Both the position numbers and the translations under genes were made by a program. The notes under the pieces are model-generated. The model had not been told where the DNA came from, made no database searches, and saw only the letters and a program-made list of their open reading frames with translations. 64,000 bases of DNA from Isoetes taiwanensis (lineage: Eukaryota > Streptophyta > Lycopodiopsida > Isoetales > Isoetaceae): the NCBI GenBank assembly GCA_021234155.1, contig JAJEKV010000019.1, positions 20,049,450 through 20,113,449 on the forward strand, given 5' to 3'. Shown piece after piece: positions 48,218 through 59,540 of this stretch (the first letter of the stretch is position 1; every line of letters starts with the position of its first letter).

Positions 48218-48477
48218 TCAACAACCTGCAATTATGGTTTACTTTAAAGAATGTCTGGAAAGGAGAACGCAAGTGCATGTATGTGCAGATGCTCTATCTA
48301 TCTATGCATCTATAATTTGCTGAAAGTAGAATGTTTGACGTTTTGACAAAATGTATTGGTCTTACCAGCAACTTCCGTCCACTTCAACTGAGTCTGAGGC
48401 CTCCAGAAAAACTTCCACTGTATATCATGTTTATGAGCAATATACGCAGTTTCAGTGATAGATCTGCCACTTGGCAT
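48218..48477 (-). other. 5' leader intron and upstream ORF of the XBAT-like gene
   Basis: A leader intron is predicted at 48365-48226 (donor CTG|GTAAG, acceptor TTGCAG|). An ATG at 48477-48475 opens a frame of 37 codons up to the exon end. After splicing it gains two codons and stops at TGA 48220-48218, one base before the main ATG at 48216. Without splicing it would instead run on into the intron. This is read from splice consensus only; the transcription start is unknown, so the upstream ATG may not be in the mRNA. Confidence 0.45.
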
Positions 48478-49310
48478 AGAATGAATTAATATAGCCACGC
48501 GATGCGGCTCATCCTTAAACCGGGTCACCAATTGACTTCCTATGATAGAAATAATGCGACTATTTCTCTTCCTCAAACAGATCGGTCTAAGCCAAGAACA
48601 AGCATTGGCCTCTCAAAGGACGACGGACAGATTTGCAGGTCCCAGACTCTGAGCCCACGACAGGGTTAAGCATTCAGGCAAGACAAAATAAAGTTGCCAA
48701 CTGTGAGTAGTCCTCATGCCTTAATTTGCACTAATACGGTGCAAAACTGACAAATTTAGCTCACTTAGTCCAAAATTGCCTCAAAACCATCTTCTCACAG
48801 CTCAAATGGGACAAAAGTGATGAATCCACGGGTAAAGATACTTCATAAAAATTTGATTCTCAAACCGTAATGGACACTTTTTCTCAACCCATAACTCTGT
48901 GTCCCCACCAAAAATCGGGACCGCATCAAACAGATTACAACTCAAAATAGGCGGAAGGACCTTAGATCAACCTCACCAAACGTTCGAACAAGGGCCAAAT
49001 GACGAATGGAGGTTTTGAAGATCCGGCAGATCAACGAAGAGAAAAAATACTTGATTCCGAAGAAGCAAAACAAAAGAGATGAAGTCCGGCGCCTCCTTTC
49101 CGAGCCGCTTCTTTAGCTCTGTCTCTGTCGCCGTGCATTTTCTTTCCTTTCCTCTCTCAACTGTCGTGTCTTGTGAGGTCTATCAAAGCTAACGCCCACC
49201 AGGCTTAAGAAGGCAACGGCTGCGATGTATTCTCCCGTGCACTGTCGACGAATATCCGCCGTCCAACTTGTGGACCCAATCTGCCGTGTCCGTATCCTTT
49301 GTTTCTTAGA

Positions 49311-49356
49311 CACGTCAGCGTGTATTTATTTTTATTAAAGTTTTGTTGACGTGGCA
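49311..49356 (-). promoter_or_regulatory. Two TGACGTG motifs upstream of the XBAT-like gene
   Basis: The plus strand shows cacgtca at 49311-49317 and tgacgtggca at 49347-49356, in opposite orientations about 30 bp apart, with an AT-rich TATA-like stretch between them (49322-49337). ACGT-core elements of this type bind bZIP factors, and TGACGTGG resembles an unfolded-protein-response element. The positional link to the gene is inferred. Confidence 0.3.
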
Positions 49357-49359
49357 AGC

Positions 49360-50441
49360 TGAGTCAGATGTTGTAAGTACCAAATGTTCCTTTTTCTTGG
49401 AACTCGATAACTACAAGAGCTACCGGTACTTGTGTTCCAACTTCTCATTTGCTGGCATATAAAAAAGCACTCTAGTTGCTCCCACTTGTTTGTCAGTTGT
49501 GCCACCCTTTTAACTCTTTTGGAGTGGCTCATCTTGGTGCCTATGTTGTTCTTGCTTTCTATAACACCCCATGATTATTATTCCCTTCCTCTCAGGATGC
49601 TCTTGCTTTCGTCTGCCCTGATCATTTCCATTCTCCTCTTAAGGCCTCGCTTTACATTTTTAAATCACAAATGGCATGTTCATCATCCTTCCTGCACGTT
49701 CTTACATACAAGTAACTATGTCTTTGGAACAATCTCATTTAAATGATACCATGCTCGTCATCATGTGCAATCAGAATTCAGCATGCTTGCTTTCAACACT
49801 TTCTCTGTGATGCACTTACAAACTATAATAAGGTAACAATGAACTAAAACCCTGTGATTCTTCTAGAAAAAAGTCAATCAAATTATTATTACCATCCAAA
49901 GTATCTTATACCACATGTCACTAAAGACTTCTCCGGACACCTCGGTTCAGTTTATTCCCCGCAACATGTATTAATGATACTTCATAGGGGTTCTATTTTT
50001 ATGGCTATTTGTGTGGAATTGTAAATTCCAACTTTCACATCGCATGTGTACAATATGCATGTGAGAGAAATATCATAGAAGATGGTCAGTTTACTATGCT
50101 AATTTTTTTTGCTATATTCACGTAATTGTTAAAATATTCCCTAAAAAGGTGAAAATTCCCCAATTACGGGCAGCGATCAAAGATTTCTTTGTACAATGCC
50201 CAACAATTGTGATTCTTGAAACAACGAACATGATAATTTTCTCAATATTTGCCATCAAAATGCATTTAGAGTCTTCCAGTGGAAGCACTAAACCTGACCA
50301 CATGGCATGCTTCAACTGCAGAATCGGAGGTAGAGGCCAGTTTTGAGTATTCTAGCATCGACCTCCATGATTTCCCATCTGCAATAAGAGGCCTTCTTCT
50401 CTCTTCTTGCTTGCTGGTTTTGAGAGTTCAATTTATCTTCG
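49360..50441. other. No recognisable gene
   Basis: Upstream region of the XBAT-like gene. Short frames on both strands show no motif. The plus-strand frame at 49432-49746 is hydrophobic but unrecognised. Confidence 0.4.
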
Positions 50442-51612
50442 TATCACGATAAGAAGATAAATGTAATTCTCGAAACCATTGCCACCGAAAGTTAGTTAGA
50501 CTCTCTTGGTAGTTAGGGTTTTCACCAAACATAGATGTGTTTCTTCCCTTTTCATCTTCATGAAGCTCATCATGTTCTCCTTTTTGTCGAGACTTTCTTG
50601 ATCTACTTTCCCACCTACAGCCCTCATGGTGTTTTAGTAGCCCGTGAATAGTTAGCCACACATTCATATTTTTCAAAAATAGCGGCCACCACCCAGGAGT
50701 AGGATGCCTTTTCACCTTGGCCAATGGTGGTAGCCAGTTCAAGCATAACTTATTATTTTTCACTATATAAGTGGCCAATTTGATATTGCTAAGCCTTCCA
50801 AAAATATAGAGAGTGGCCATTTCAAAAAAGATCACACACATAGTGGCCAGGGTGGCCATTTAGAACGTACAATAATTTAAAGCTTTAAGAGTGTGGCTAG
50901 GCTCTATATTAGCCATGATTAAGGACATAAGATTGCTACTTGTAGGGGGATCTAAAATTTGTTTCGAGTTCTAAATTTCTAGTCGTCTTTCTAACAATAT
51001 AATATTTTTCCTTCTGATGAATTGGTCTAAATTTTTTTTATTTGATTTGTGGTTTGCATCTCAAATCTGCCCTTTATCATCTTGCCTGAATCTGCTCTTT
51101 ATTCTCCCAACTCACATCAAGGTCAGTTTCCATATGGTTCTTGATGAGATCCATCTTATGTGCTTTTGCCTACAGAGAACGTCTTAATACATTTAATTGA
51201 TCTTATAGAAACTAGTTAGAGAAGCATAGCATTCATTTATTTAATATTATAGACAGACATACTGACTTTACATGTTTGTATGGATGTGGCCAATTTTTTT
51301 TTTTTTTTTTTTGGGGAAAATTTATTTCCATATTTCGCCATTTAAGTCACAACTTCTGGAAATAGTGAGTCGAAAATGGCCAGGCCAGACTACGCTTAGC
51401 AACTTATCCAAGATAAGTAGTGGCCAATATTTTACGCCCCTTCAAATATGTAGGGAGATTAAAAAACACCCTGCCGCCCCTCACTTTATCGTCTTGTTTT
51501 TTTGTCACATTTTATGAGTTCCTAGCCTTATTAAAGGGCTCTTGTGCCATTTGTGAACCTTGATGTAAGATCCTAATGTCTTGTAACTTTTTTGTGCTAG
51601 TACATCTTTGCT

Positions 51613-51800
51613 TTGGGTGTTGATTGTGAGCTTCTGGTCCTCTTGCCTACAGATGGTTTGTGTATGATGACCCTTGTGCCAGTGAATGATGTGATTTGTA
51701 GCCCTCGTGCCAGTAGCTGTGAGATGGTGGCCCTCGTGCCAATGGTTGATGTGTTAGATTGTGGTCCGCTTGCTGGTATAGTTGGTTGTGAGATTATAGC
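51613..51800 (+). repeat. Degenerate minisatellite, plus orientation
   Basis: Variants of ccctcgtgccagtgg...tgtgagattgtgg, about 30-36 bp long, recur here in the left arm of the foldback element. Confidence 0.75.
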
Positions 51801-52189
51801 CATCTGGACAGAGACTTTGTGGGCCTCATACCAAGCATTTGGTTGTGTAGAGGTTCAGCGTCAGTTCAAATAGATTGAACTTCGTGGTTGGGGCCATTTA
51901 TATCAACATGATTGTTATGATATCCCCACTCTTGTAGTTCATATGTAGCTTGATAATTCATGAGCTTTTCCCATATACCTTTTTTTCCATTCTTCTTCTT
52001 TGTCACCACATCTGCATCTTTTCGTCCATTTGCTTGCTTGCAAACCTACCTACTGCCCACGCCAATATGCTTATTTATGAAAGGCCTTCATGCTCCTTGT
52101 GACAAGTATTGATTATGATTTTGTGTCCTTTTTGCATATAGATGTTTGTGTTCCACTAACTCGAGAGGTACAATTTTACAACCAACTAT

Positions 52190-52320
52190 ACTAGGCACGA
52201 GGGCCTTTCATAACTAAAAACCTAGGCACGAGGGCCTTCAATCTCACAACCAACCACTGGCACGAGGGCCATAAACTCACAACCCTCCACTGGCACGAGG
52301 GCCACCATACACAAGAGACA
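52190..52320 (-). repeat. Same minisatellite, inverted orientation
   Basis: The complement of the same unit appears three to four times (ggcacgagggcc with ctcacaacca between), near the centre of the foldback. A more decayed block is at about 52560-52690. Confidence 0.8.
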
Positions 52321-53012
52321 GGAAGGCCTTTCATAAATAAGCATGTTAGTGTGGGCAGTAGGTGGGAAGAATAAGGTTTGCAGCAAACAGATAAACAAGA
52401 GCCTTGAGATGTCGCTGATGAAATGAGAAGAATGGAAAAGAGAGAAGATACTATCGGAGAGAAAAACCTAACTAGCTGGGAACTCATGAAGAAGCACCAT
52501 AAGCTCATGGAATTGTCAACTTGCACTTATGTACTACAAGAGTGAAATTATTATAACAATCACATTGTACAAGAGCCACAAACACACAACTTAAGCTCAT
52601 GGCACGACGCCCATCAACTCTCTGTCTCAGGGCTATAATCTCACAAGGGGCCACCATACAAACCATCCATGAGCAGAGGCCACAAATCACAACCAACACC
52701 CAAAGCAAAGGATGTATCACACGAAGGATCTTATGTTAATGTCCGGAGGAAATGACACAAGAGCCCCTCTAATAAAGCTAGGAACTTATAAAAGGATTTA
52801 TTGAGAACAAGAAGTAAAGTGTGAGGAAGCGTAGTATAGGAAAAGTAGCAGAAGAAAGAATCGACAAGTGAAGCATGAGATGAGCTGATGAAGATGAAAA
52901 GGGAAGAAATGGAGTATATAAGCGAGAGAAAAACCTAACTAGCAAGAGAGTCTAACTAACCAAAAGGTAGCAATGGTTTTAGAAATTACATTTATCTTCT
53001 TATAGAGTGATA

Positions 53013-53285
53013 TAGGGACATTTGTTTATAAAACCAGCAAGAAAAGAAAAGAAATTGAAAGAAAAGCCCCATCCTGGGTGTCTCCACTAAAAACAACACA
53101 ATGTACAATATCTTTGAAAGCAGGCTGACATGTATGTAGTCTTTGAAAGTAAAGAGGCTGATAAGGTGTCGCGAGGGTCTCATATCAATGAGCCCCAGGC
53201 CAATTCTGATTTACCTTACGCTTAAAATCTTGCGGGTTGGGCTTCTTGGCAATGGAGTGTATTTCTGGAAGAGGAAGTTAGCGTG
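53013..53285. other. No recognisable gene
   Basis: Short AT-rich stretch between the foldback element and the direct repeat at 53286. Confidence 0.4.
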
Positions 53286-53420
53286 TTTGCCAAATTTCGG
53301 AATGTTGTGGTGTTCGAGGTCCCACATTTTATTGAAGTCTGCTGCATATTACCAGTTGTGATGTGGAAAATAATACAGAGATACACGAATCTACCATCTC
53401 ATGCCCTTCTTTCCCATGGC
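53286..53420 (+). repeat. Dispersed direct repeat, copy 1
   Basis: It matches 54481-54610 in the same orientation (tgccaaattt, ggtcccac, gctgcatattaccagttgtg, ctaccatctcatgccc, ttcccatggc). Both edges are sharp. Confidence 0.9.
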
Positions 53421-54480
53421 GTGATGCATCATAGTTTTTAAATTGTGGCTGCTAATTTCCTGATGAAACTTAATTGTTTTGGCAATAATGGCTTCGACTT
53501 CCAAAGTGCCTGTAAAATCTTTGATTTCCATGATGCAAGGGGCCAAATTTAGCATTCATATTAATCCTTTGGATCATAGCAAGGATGTTATCTAGGAAGG
53601 CCATGAACAGGAATGAAGTTTTCTCTTCAGCAAGTCGCTAATGGAGTTATTTAGGGACACAGTTCCCTGATATAGTGAATGGTGTATATTGCAGTTATTG
53701 GAGCATGTTCTAGTTGTGATAATATGATGATCTAAAATCCACTTTTCCTTTTCTTTTTTCCTTTTTGTTTTGGCAACCCATTTTGAACTGGTATTTAAAA
53801 ACAAAAGAATTTGATTCAATTCTTCTTTGCTATAATCAAATTTGTTATGTTTGTTTTGAAGTTCCAATGGCAGAAGCTTCAGATCAGCGATTGTTTCTTC
53901 TTCCTTGCAAAATGAAAGTTGTTATGCAGCAGTACATGTTGATCTATTTAGTCTGCTCTTGATGGTGCAAAGCGTGGAACAAAGGCATTCAGGAACAAAT
54001 TTAATGCACCAAAATTGGGTACGTTGTTGATTTCTCAAAACAAAGACTATTCAATAAATATGTGAAAATACAAAAGTATTTTTTTTTTCACTGGTTCTTC
54101 AAAAAAGAAAGAAAAAAAGAAAGTAGATTTTATATCAATTGACATAAAGGGTCATGTGACATGTTTACATGGTGTAAGCATAACTTCAAATACCAGTCTA
54201 TACAACATAACTTCCAAGTGGGCAACTGCCTTAGCAGTCACAGCTAATAAAGATAGTGATGAACAAAATCCATTGTATCTAAAAAAAATCACTGCTCTCG
54301 CCACTGTATACCCCTACATGCTCCGAGCATGTGTCGTTGGTTTGAGTTTCCTATGACATTTTTTCATTACATCCACTTTCATGTTCTTCTAGCATTTCTT
54401 TACAGTATCCCTTGCTACTATTGTACTTCTAAACTCCAGTCCATTCCATCTGCATTTCTCCTTAGAGGTCTTCTCTTATG
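53421..54480. other. Sequence between two direct repeats, no gene recognised
   Basis: No reverse transcriptase, tRNA or other motif is seen. The flanking 130 bp repeats could be short LTRs of a non-autonomous element, but no primer site or polypurine tract is evident. Confidence 0.35.
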
Positions 54481-54610
54481 TTGCCAAATTTAGGAAGGTT
54501 GTGGGGTTCAAGGTCCCACTCTATTGAAGTTTGCTGCATATTACCAGTTGTGATGTGGAAAATAACAGAGATACGATAATCTACCATCTCATGCCCTTCT
54601 TTCCCATGGC
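54481..54610 (+). repeat. Dispersed direct repeat, copy 2
   Basis: Partner of 53286-53420, about 1.2 kb downstream and shorter by a few small deletions. Confidence 0.9.
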
Positions 54611-55844
54611 ATTTGAGTTCTAGTTCATTGTAGAAAGTTTAGTTGGATTTGAGATTGTAATGCCAAGTTTGGGCATGAGATTTTGGATTTAAGATTGTAA
54701 TGCTAAGTTTGCAATTGGCTTTAAACTTGTTCTATTGTTTTTGAATTGTCATAATATAGAACTAGTTAGCGGGTGCGTAGTTACTTTAATAACTGGTGAG
54801 GAGGTGGTTGTTTGATTATTTGGCTAGAGTGAAAAATGTGGCTTTCAAATGGCAAGTGTAATATAAGCTGAGGCTTTAAGATTCAAAGAGAAAGAACCAT
54901 TGTGCAAAAATTATGGATTTGATCTTGGGTTAAAAGCTGTACAAATGTTACATGACGCATTTATACATTTATATGTGAGGTTTAGCAATTGTGAAGTTTG
55001 ATTGTTCTTTTGTTGGGGAAGTACATTTGTGCTACATTGGAATACCATGTGTATGCCAATGCAAGTGTTTCTTGTTTGGCTTATAGCTACAGTAGAAAAT
55101 GTTCAATCGTTGGCTTTTCTAAGCAATCAGCATATGAAGTTGTTTATACCTATTAGCTATAGTTAGGTAAAAGGGTGTCACGCTAAAGGGTTTGTGAATA
55201 TTACCTTGAGTCATTTGAAAAGTATCAATACATGTAATTCCACCATATTTTAATATATTTGGTCATATAGAAATAAGTTTTGGCTATTTGTAAATGGTAC
55301 TTGGCGTTCTTAGAGCATAAAAATCTGATGTATAGGTGGGCATGTTGTGAACATATTTATTTAAAATTTGAAGAATGAAAATGAGAGAAGGGAGATGATT
55401 TTTTAGCTTGGCCTTGAGTTTAGGGGGATTGGTGTGTACATGCCTGATAATTTTGCATAAGGTAATGATTTTGCTCGGGGGGTCCTTCATTAGGATATTG
55501 AAATGATTTTATTGTAGGCATTGGTAGGCTTTAGGAACTTTATAGAAATTTGTGTTACAATGTGAAAGCAACAGTAGCCTTAATTTGAATTGTGCATTTT
55601 CAACTATTAAGTATTGTTTGCTTTAGAGGGCATGGCTTTATAGTTGTATTGATTTAATTTTTCCTAGTAGTTACGGGTATTAATTGACAGTGGGCCAAAT
55701 TAAGAGTTTTAGATGAAAGATAACTCAATAAGCATTAATGCCTTAGACGTTATATTAGGGTGCCTTATAATAGTCGTTAGTGTAAACCACTTTTCATGCA
55801 ACTTCCTAGTTTTATCAGATTTCCGACCATGGGTTAAAGCTAGG
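54611..55844. other. No recognisable gene
   Basis: AT-rich. A short local duplication (attttggatttaagattgtaatgc-like) occurs near 54645-54710. No coding motif is seen. Confidence 0.4.
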
Positions 55845-56043
55845 TATTGTATTTTGTGGCCATAAAATGTTTCCTCCATTTTCAAAGCAATCATTTGGCA
55901 TCTTTCGTTGTTGGCTTTGACGCCATGTTAACATATTTGTATTTAAGAGGCATTGTACTTTATGCCATAAAATGTTTCCTCCATTTTCAAAAAGCAATCA
56001 TTGGCATGTTTTTGTTGTTGGCTTTTGACGCCATGTTAACATA
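55845..56043. repeat. Two-copy tandem repeat, about 107 bp
   Basis: Copy 1 (55845-55933) and copy 2 (55952-56043) share attgta, ccataaaatgtttcctcc, attttcaaa, gcaatcat, ttgttgttggctt and gacgccatgttaacat, with a few single-base differences. Confidence 0.9.
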
Positions 56044-59009
56044 GAGGATTCGACAAATAACATGCAATCAAAATAGTAATCAGTTGATTCAATTAGTAAC
56101 GATTTGGGGTAACCCAGAAAAACTATTTCTATTGGCATATGCACTATTTTTCTTGCAATCAACTTCCACTATATTTGGAGGATGGTACTTACTTGAGAGA
56201 TTGAAACATCAACCCATTATAACCTATGATGTGAAAGAGTATAAAAAATAGATGATTGATCATGTTATTTTTCAGTTACTGGCCCTCTTGCCATGAGTTT
56301 CAACTTGTAAAGTTCTTCAAGTGACTCAACCACCATGCTTAGGAGACCACAATGACAATGAAAAATATGTTACTTCTTTGCCATTGTACAACTTCATCGA
56401 CATTGGTCGCCTACTTGGCTAATGAGTATAGCTTTGACGGTTAATAGGGATATATCACTACAGACAATTATACCCAACCCCTCTAATTGACCATAAGACA
56501 AAAGATGAAAAATAACAATTTGCTCTTGGACATAGATAATACAGGAAAGGAACAATTTGTACCTTATATGCATAGGGTGCAGTATATCTTTTCATTGAAT
56601 TGCCTATCAGAATCTATATTTGCTAACACCAGAGACTCAACGCCGAATTCAGAATTCAAGGCATGATCTCCATCTTCCACATCGATGCTAAGTGGGATGG
56701 CTTAGCCCGATTTTCACGTCGAAGAAAATAATAGTATGCTCCATTAGGTAAACCATTTAACTACTTTAAATTTGACATGGCAGGATATAACACAAACCTC
56801 ATACCTGGTTATTGTGATTGTTGTCCATATGCACGAGCATGCAGATGTAGATTCAAAATGATAAAACTCTTGTCCTCTTGATGCCTCAAACACGGTTATT
56901 GTCCCTCAAGCACCTCATATGCCCGGGCATGGGGATCACCGGAAGTTTGGAAACCAAAGTGACACAACTCTAGAAGTTTAATCCGAGGACATTACTTACA
57001 TTATTTGGAACTAAATGATGGCTCAAGAAGAAATCTCAAATGTTAAGCTTCACGGATAAGCATATCATGTAAAAACACGGTCCATGACTTGTTGGCTTAC
57101 CAAACCTTGAAAATCACATCATATGATGCCTAGTTTCCATTCTTTTGTCTGGAAAAATTTGAAGCCTTAACCTTCACACACTTATAGAGTGAACAATGAG
57201 TTGTGAATGAAAAATTGTTTCGCGAGGCCTTCTACATAACTTATACGCCATATTTCAAGGTCTCTACACTTGGTAGTAGGCAATGAGTTGTCGCACGTGA
57301 ACAAAAAGGTTGGACAGTTATCTACATTTATAACCTAGATACCTTATTTCCAAAGTGCCTTCTTTGTACAATATGGAGAATCATTTCAAGCACTTTCTAT
57401 TCACATAACTTCCACAGATCATTATCGATACTTCTGATGAATCTGATTACTTCTGTTGCGCAGGTTTTATCCGGTGTTTAGCCTTACGATAGCTCGGCAC
57501 TTCTCATTCCGTAAGCTTCATCGTTATCAATCTGGCTCAAATCCAACAAATGAACTGCTTTGTATTGCATGTAGGACCTGCAAAACAATCTGGAAGAAGT
57601 CTTGGAATAAGCCATTCCATAAAGATCCTTTTACATAAGCATGGTATAAAGTAAGTAATTGCCACGGGCAGTTTTCTACACTCAATATCAGAGATTAAAC
57701 TATATATAAGAGAGATCTAAAATGCTGAAGTTCAGCAAAGGCCGAAGTTGTGAAACTATACTTTCGAGTGTTGGTGTATAGTAACAACATTAATTGTCCA
57801 TTTCTTTGCCTTTTCATGTGCCATTTATGGCTATTCTGATAAAGCTAGTGGAGAATGACGTATTTAAGCTATCTATTGTTTAGAAATATATACAATGCTA
57901 GAAATTACACTAACCATCTTTGTGAACATATTTCCCTGTCTTAATTTGTTGCGAGTTAGGCGGATGTGCCCAACTTGGCGTAACTCAATGGAGTAATGTT
58001 TATGCGAGAACGCATAAGTCGCGATGCTGCCCTCATATTCTCACATAGAAATATTTAGATGCTTACTAATTAAACTTCGCTAAATTCACACATTTCAATG
58101 GGACATTACTATATATAAAACTTTGGTAAGAATCTGTCTAGTTCATGGATTAAAAATAACAATGTGAAGCAGAACATATATGCATGCATAATATTTCTTA
58201 GACAGATAGCATGTAGGTCTAACAGACAAACACCACACTGCGTATGCCTAAGACAAAGAAAATGCGATTAAATAAGCGAGTCTCTTTACAAAAGAACCGG
58301 GGCTTACCTCAGGACAAATGTCACATTTTGATCACATTTGAGCAAGAGAATAAATGGAAGTAAATGTGCTTTGATGTCTTCTTGTCAAACCAAGAATGGC
58401 ATAATAGAATGATACTCCACAATACGATTCGATGTCACGGCGGACCAAGTACGGGGGGCTAGATGATGCGCTCCCACATGTGAGTAAGCGCAAAAGATGC
58501 ATATAATGCGTCTCTATGAGTTCATCACAGTGATTTAAGATGAAGAGAGGTGAGAATAGCAAATGCTATCTGTGAGATCCATTCAACATGAAAGGATTTG
58601 CATAAAGCAAAGGATTGAGAAAGCACAACAAAATTAATGCATGCTTGAGTAAATTTCATTAATACATGATCTGCTAGGGCTAAATACATAATCTGTTAGA
58701 ACACCACAGGCGCCAGTATGAGCAATCATGGCATGGCATAAGTGATTTATATATACTCCATAAATTATTCCCTAAAATATTCGAGACTGACTTTTCAATC
58801 CTAAGTAAATCGAGTAAAAGAAGACAAATTCAAGAGGAAAACTGCTGAAACAACCATAGGATCTTGAAGAGGCTGAAGGAAGACTCTATTTCTGTCCCTC
58901 GTCCTATCCATGGAATTCCATACAAAGAAGCCATGATGTAATTTTCTCTTCTTTCTCCATTTGTCTTTTATACACATTTGCAACTTACTTTTTAGAGTTC
59001 TGTTTTAGG
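56044..59009. other. No recognisable gene
   Basis: No supported exon, RNA gene or long repeat. The plus frame at 57456-57638 is basic but unrecognised. Confidence 0.4.
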
Positions 59010-59264
59010 CAGAAATCATTTGTTCTCTACTTCCCATCTCAAGCTCTTTGGATTGCCCTTTTCTGCGGCAGCTTTTCGAGTATTCGACATGCAGCTTAGG
59101 ATGCGAATTTTGGGTAACAAGCTTCGGCAAAAGCTTCATTTGTGTGCTCTTCTTGCGGGCTGCGGCATCCTTGATTAGCTCTTTACAACTCCCGATCCGA
59201 TGGTGAGCTTAAGCTGCTGCCGCTTTAACAAATTGCTTTCGCTCCTCTTTTCTTTTAAGCCTGC
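59010..59264 (-). other. Possible lysine-rich exon remnant, unrecognised
   Basis: After an acceptor-like tttgcag (minus strand) the sequence encodes LKRKEERKQFVKAAAA, a stop, then CKELIKDAAARKKSTQMKLL and KLHVEYSK in one frame. A small upstream exon candidate (VYSSEEEYE followed by gtaaagc) lies near 59340-59370. The composition looks like part of a real charged protein, but I do not recognise it. The internal stop suggests decay or a wrong frame choice. Confidence 0.25.
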
Positions 59265-59540
59265 AAAACGAAATGTGTCAAGACAATGCAACCGCGGGGC
59301 AAATACAAGTTCAAAAGCAATTGCGGAAAAGCTTTACCTCATATTCTTCCTCGGATGAATATACCTGAAAGAGCGTCTCTGCTCGAGGATGAGATGGGTC
59401 TAAAAAATCAACGGAATGGCACAAAGATGGTCGAACACAAACTCTATTTACGTCTTCTACAGCGTCTCGTAAAACCGAGAAGAAGAATTACGGGACAAAA
59501 ACCTAGTAAAAATCATCACGAAAACCCAATCGATTTTTAG

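Larger units (their letters stand above)
50442..53012. mobile_element. Large foldback-type element with terminal and internal inverted repeats
   Basis: Terminal arms at 50442-50580 and 52872-53012 are reverse complements (tatcac, aagaagataaatgtaatt, gttagttagactctctt, cccttttcatcttcat). Internal arms at about 51475-52090 and 52321-52836 also mirror each other (tttgctttgggtgttg, cctactgcccac, cttatttatgaaaggcc, agttcctagc). A left-arm-only segment (about 50600-51470) has no partner. Short gtggcc-containing motifs recur. No transposase frame is seen, so it is probably non-autonomous. No clear target duplication was identified. Confidence 0.65.

Noticed and set aside
48310-48576. 88-codon minus-strand frame upstream of the XBAT start
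   Set aside because: Its first codon is TTG, not ATG, and it runs into the leader intron; only the shorter frame from the ATG at 48477 is discussed.
52191-52526. 111-codon minus-strand frame in the foldback element
   Set aside because: It crosses the minisatellite and arm boundary, lacks any domain and is not matched by a conserved frame in the opposite arm.
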